From positions 19,548,501 through 19,612,500 of the forward strand of contig SMMW01000003.1 of the NCBI GenBank assembly GCA_004794655.1: a stretch of DNA of 64,000 bases, in the 5' to 3' direction. Position 1 is the stretch's first letter, and every line of letters begins with the position of its first letter. Under the pieces are notes generated by a model, which had not been told where the DNA came from, made no database searches, and worked only from the letters and a program-made list of their open reading frames with translations. This document shows positions 60,953 to 64,000 of this stretch, one piece after another. A program made the position numbers and the translations under genes. Source of the stretch: Marisa cornuarietis. Taxonomy: Eukaryota; Mollusca; Gastropoda; Architaenioglossa; Ampullariidae.

Positions 60953-63900
60953 GGTTCAGTCAGTCAGTCGTCCCTTGCCTGGCACCTGGCGTTGGGGGGA
61001 GCACATGGATAGACGCGGCAGCTGATAGGGCCCGCCACTCTTGCCTGTTTTGGGCAATAGTCAGCAGGTCCTGTACAGGACGACCAGTCCAGTCTTTGAC
61101 GTTCGTAAGCCAGTTCTTTCTCTGACCACCGCGGCGTCGGCTACCCTCCAAGGTGCCTTGAAGGATAGTCTTCGACAAGGTGTCGTGCCGGGTTACATGG
61201 CCAAAGAAGACCAGCTTACGTCGCTTGACTGTTGATAGTAGAGGTTCCTGGTGTCCTACCAGTGTGGCAATCTTGTTTCTTACAAAGTCGTTGGTTTTGT
61301 GTTCTTTGTATGAGATCCGGAGCAGCCTCCTCAGACACTTGTGCTCGAATGCCTGGATTCTCCTTTCTGTTTCGGCGAGTAGAGTCCACGTGTCGCATCC
61401 GTAGAGCAGGATTGGCACTACCAGGGATTTGTATAGCCTGTACTTGGTAGTGAACCTTATCTTGTGGCTATGCCAGATCCTATCTAGCCTAGCCATTGCT
61501 GCTGTTGCTGTTGCGATCCTGATGCGGATATCTTGCGTGGAGCTGCCGTCCTTGGAGAGAGTGGCTCCCAAGTACTTGAAGCTGCTTACCTCTTCGAGCT
61601 GTACCCCGTTCATATAGATCTCTGCTTTGCCGTTGCCATTGATCATAACTTTGCTCTTTTCTGTGCTTGTCTCCATTCCATATGCGTTTGAGCTGTCTGT
61701 CAGTCTGTTGGTGAGGTCTTGCAGTTCCTTGTTTGTACCTGCTAACAGATCTATGTCATCTGCAAAGCGTAGGTTGCAGATTGGTCTTCCACCGATTGAA
61801 ATGGAGGTATGGTGGTCATGAAGAGCTTCAAGCATGATGTTCTCCAAGAATATATTAAACAACACGGGTGATAGGGGACATCCTTGACGTACCCCTACTG
61901 TGGTACGAAAGTAAGCTCCTATTTGGTTGTTAAGCAAAACTGTACTCGTTGAGCTGTTGTACAACGCTTCAACGACTTGGACAAGCCCTTCTTCAATGTT
62001 GAATTTCCGCATCACATGCCATAGCCCCTCGTGCCAGACTCTGTCAAATGCCTTCTTAAAGTCAATGAAGTTGTGGTAAAGGTCCCGCTGATGCTGCAGA
62101 TGCTTTTCTATAAGAAGACGACAGTTGAAGATCTGCTCAACTGTGTTTCTACGTGGTCTGAAGCCAGCCTGTTCTTCTGCTAGCAGCTCTTCTGCGGTGG
62201 TTCTGATGCGGTTCTGTATGACCTTCAGCATGACTTTACTTGGGTGACTGATAAGGCTTATTGTTCTGTAGTTCTGACACTGTTTGCTGTTTCCTTTCTT
62301 TGGGAGGGGAATGATTAGTGACTGCGTCCATTCTCTGGGCCATTCCTTGCACTCCCAGACTCTTTGGCACAGAACAGTTAGGGCTTTTGTAGTTGCTTCC
62401 CCACCCTGCTTGAGCAGCTCAGCTGGTACATTATCAACGCCTGGTGACTTTCCTCCCTTCAGACTATGTACAGCTTTTTCGACCTCTTCCCGTAGGACTG
62501 GTATGTCTGCAGGTTCACTGTCTCTAGTCTGGTTGTTTTGGAGAATGTTGGCGTCGGTCTTCAGCTGGTAATTGTACAGGTCCTTGCAGTATTCTGTCCA
62601 TCGGTTGAGTACAGCATTGCCTTCTGTGAGAAGGTGACCATTGCTGTCTTCGATGACTGAGATCTTTTGCTGGTCTGTCTTAGTGAGGGTCTTTAAAAGT
62701 TGGTAGGCCTTTTTGCTGTCACCTCGTGCCATTCCAACCTCTATGTCCTGGCACTGCTTCTCGATCCAGCTCTCTCTAGCTGCCTTCATCTCTTTCTTAA
62801 TGGCACAATTCACTTCTTTGTATTTGGTTGCTGCTTCTGGTTTGCTTTTCTTTTCTCTCTTCAAGGCCCTCCTTTGGTCACAGAGGTCTAGTATGTCGTT
62901 CGTGACCCATGGCTGTTTCTTGTTTCTATGTCGCCCTAGAACCTCTTGGGCTGTCGACAGTAGCACCTCTTTGATGTTTCCAGAGAGGGTGTCTACATCA
63001 CAGTCCACCAGGTTCAGTGCGCCAAATTTTCCGCCAACCGTGGCCTTGAAGACTTCTGCAACCTTTGGGTCTTGCAGCTTCTCCAAATCAAAGCGAATTC
63101 GGGGAGTGTTTGAGAGTCGCTTCGCTTTCAGCCTCAGCTTCAGGTTTGTTAGAACAAGGTCATGGTCGCTGCCTATGTCAGCGCCTGGGTACGTCCTTGT
63201 CTTGGCCCTGTTGATGCTGGATTTGAAGCGTCTCGGCAGTAGGATGTAGTCGATCTGATTATGGACCAGTCCGTCTGGTGAGTGCCAGGTGGCCGTCCTT
63301 GATTTCTTGTGGGGATACAAGGTGTTGGCTAAGGTGAGTCTCTGGCTCTGTGCGAACTCTAGGAGTCTGATGCCCCTGTCGTTGGTTTCACCAAGGCCAA
63401 ATTTCCCCACCGTTCCTGCCCATTGCTGGTAGGCGTCTGGTCCGACCTTGGCGTTCCAGTCTCCGAGCACAACCAGGATGTCCTTTTTTGGAACTGCCTT
63501 CATAATCTTGTCCAGTTGTTGGTAGAATTCTTCCACTTCGTCGTCTCCATGTGTGGAAGTTGGAGCGTATACTTGGACAATGGTGACATTATGAGGCTTG
63601 GCTGAGACACGAATGGAGATCAGCCGGCTGGATACGGGTGTACAGCTGATGACGGCCGCGGCCACCTTCCTGTGCACAAGGAAGCCCACGCCGTACTCAT
63701 GCCTGGTGTCCTCCCCACTGTACCACAGTCTGTGGCCGTCTTCCGTCACTGTTTTCCCAAATCCTGTCCATCTGACCTCCGCCAGTCCCACAATGTCCCA
63801 CTGATACCGTTTCAGCTCGTGTGTGAGTTGGTGCACTTTTCCGCACTGGTATAACGTGCGTACGTTCCACGTGCCAATGGTTGTTCCTTCTCTTAGTTTG

Positions 63901-64000
63901 ATTTCTGTTTTGGTTTCAGTCTTGGTCTTGGTCTTGGCTCCAGTAGCACACTTTTCGCTGACCCCACGCTGGAGCCTCCCGATAGGGTGCGCGGTCGTTG
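60953..64000 (-). mobile_element. RTE-like LINE with intact ORF, 5' end beyond the window
   Basis: Minus-strand element in intron 1 of LBP/BPI gene 3. Its 3' terminus is a short tandem tail (ctgactgactgaac read on the minus strand), typical of RTE elements, with essentially no 3' UTR. The 5' part runs off the right edge of the window. Fragments of the same family are at 21536-21690, 23596-23705 and 25483-26050. Confidence 0.88.
60960..64000 (-). CDS. LINE endonuclease-reverse transcriptase, uninterrupted, 5' partial
   Basis: The minus-strand frame is open from the window edge to the TGA at 60962-60960, more than 1,000 codons with no stop or shift. Order: Lys/Thr-rich N-terminal stretch, IGTWNVRTLY (about 63880), AEVRWTGFG, VVLGDWNAKVG, NQIDYILLPRRFKSS, GSDHDLVLTN (end of APE endonuclease, about 63140), linker, then the RT with GKSPGVDNVPAELL, NYRTISLISHPSKV, EEQAGFRPRRNTVEQI, FIDFKKAFDRVWH, GVRQGCPLSPVLFN and LRFADDIDLLAG (catalytic Asp pair). 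A Cys/His-poor C-terminal domain follows with LYGCDTWTL and FFGHVTRHD. An ATG start is not in the window; the first possible internal start (GTG at 63836) lies within the endonuclease and is not the true start. All catalytic boxes look intact. Confidence 0.9.
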   Translation of the reverse strand, partial: TTAHPIGRLQRGVSEKCATGAKTKTKTETKTEIKLREGTTIGTWNVRTLYQCGKVHQLTHELKRYQWDIVGLAEVRWTGFGKTVTEDGHRLWYSGEDTRHEYGVGFLVHRKVAAAVISCTPVSSRLISIRVSAKPHNVTIVQVYAPTSTHGDDEVEEFYQQLDKIMKAVPKKDILVVLGDWNAKVGPDAYQQWAGTVGKFGLGETNDRGIRLLEFAQSQRLTLANTLYPHKKSRTATWHSPDGLVHNQIDYILLPRRFKSSINRAKTRTYPGADIGSDHDLVLTNLKLRLKAKRLSNTPRIRFDLEKLQDPKVAEVFKATVGGKFGALNLVDCDVDTLSGNIKEVLLSTAQEVLGRHRNKKQPWVTNDILDLCDQRRALKREKKSKPEAATKYKEVNCAIKKEMKAARESWIEKQCQDIEVGMARGDSKKAYQLLKTLTKTDQQKISVIEDSNGHLLTEGNAVLNRWTEYCKDLYNYQLKTDANILQNNQTRDSEPADIPVLREEVEKAVHSLKGGKSPGVDNVPAELLKQGGEATTKALTVLCQRVWECKEWPREWTQSLIIPLPKKGNSKQCQNYRTISLISHPSKVMLKVIQNRIRTTAEELLAEEQAGFRPRRNTVEQIFNCRLLIEKHLQHQRDLYHNFIDFKKAFDRVWHEGLWHVMRKFNIEEGLVQVVEALYNSSTSTVLLNNQIGAYFRTTVGVRQGCPLSPVLFNIFLENIMLEALHDHHTSISIGGRPICNLRFADDIDLLAGTNKELQDLTNRLTDSSNAYGMETSTEKSKVMINGNGKAEIYMNGVQLEEVSSFKYLGATLSKDGSSTQDIRIRIATATAAMARLDRIWHSHKIRFTTKYRLYKSLVVPILLYGCDTWTLLAETERRIQAFEHKCLRRLLRISYKEHKTNDFVRNKIATLVGHQEPLLSTVKRRKLVFFGHVTRHDTLSKTILQGTLEGSRRRGGQRKNWLTNVKDWTGRPVQDLLTIAQNRQEWRALSAAASIHVLPPTPGARQGTTD

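Overview
This window is animal genomic DNA, and most likely from a mollusc, probably a gastropod. The reasons are split genes with GT-AG introns, dense degraded non-LTR retrotransposons, tRNA-derived SINE-like repeats, many microsatellites, and a tandem cluster of secreted LBP/BPI-family genes of a kind known from molluscs. The species assignment is inference. No prokaryotic operon, CRISPR array, rRNA or intact tRNA gene was seen.

Layout: (1) 1-3000 holds repeat-derived sequence and a LINE fragment. (2) 3055-10211 (+) is the 3' five exons of ZFAND1, an AN1 zinc-finger protein; its first exon(s) lie before the window. The large intron 4417-9571 holds a complete but inactivated 3.16 kb LINE with a 14-bp target-site duplication. 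(3) 10.5-14.3 kb is a repeat graveyard (a second copy of the 1-kb repeat seen before ZFAND1, L2-like LINE pieces, a SINE). (4) 15624-20295 (-) is a complete three-exon gamma-glutamylcyclotransferase (GGCT-like) gene. (5) 20.3-23.9 kb is a nested LINE region. (6) 23980-33524 (+) is LBP/BPI gene 1 (14 exons, 484 aa). (7) 33.5-39.7 kb is intergenic. (8) 39709-52390 (+) is LBP/BPI gene 2 (14 exons, 481 aa). (9) 52.4-59.8 kb is intergenic; from about 55365 it repeats the upstream region of gene 2. (10) 59849-59960 (+) is exon 1 of LBP/BPI gene 3, whose remainder is beyond the window. Its first intron carries a LINE (60953 to the window end, minus strand) with an uninterrupted open frame of more than 1,000 codons.

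The biological centre is the LBP/BPI cluster: secreted, two-domain lipid/LPS-binding proteins of innate immunity, all in the same orientation, sharing exon phases and a TATA-containing proximal promoter. Genes 2 and 3 belong to a roughly 18-kb tandem unit (start spacing about 37240 to 55365); gene 1 is an older, more diverged copy. Transposons have marked the copies after duplication. A MULE-like element sits exactly on the exon 10 splice donor of gene 2, a CR1/Rex-like LINE lies upstream of gene 3 only, and a young-looking RTE-like LINE lies in intron 1 of gene 3 only. ZFAND1 (stress-granule/proteasome factor) and GGCT (glutathione cycle) are unrelated housekeeping neighbours.

Exon boundaries were inferred by eye from splice consensus, reading-frame continuity and family similarity. 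No alignment or search was run, so clade names of repeats are tentative.
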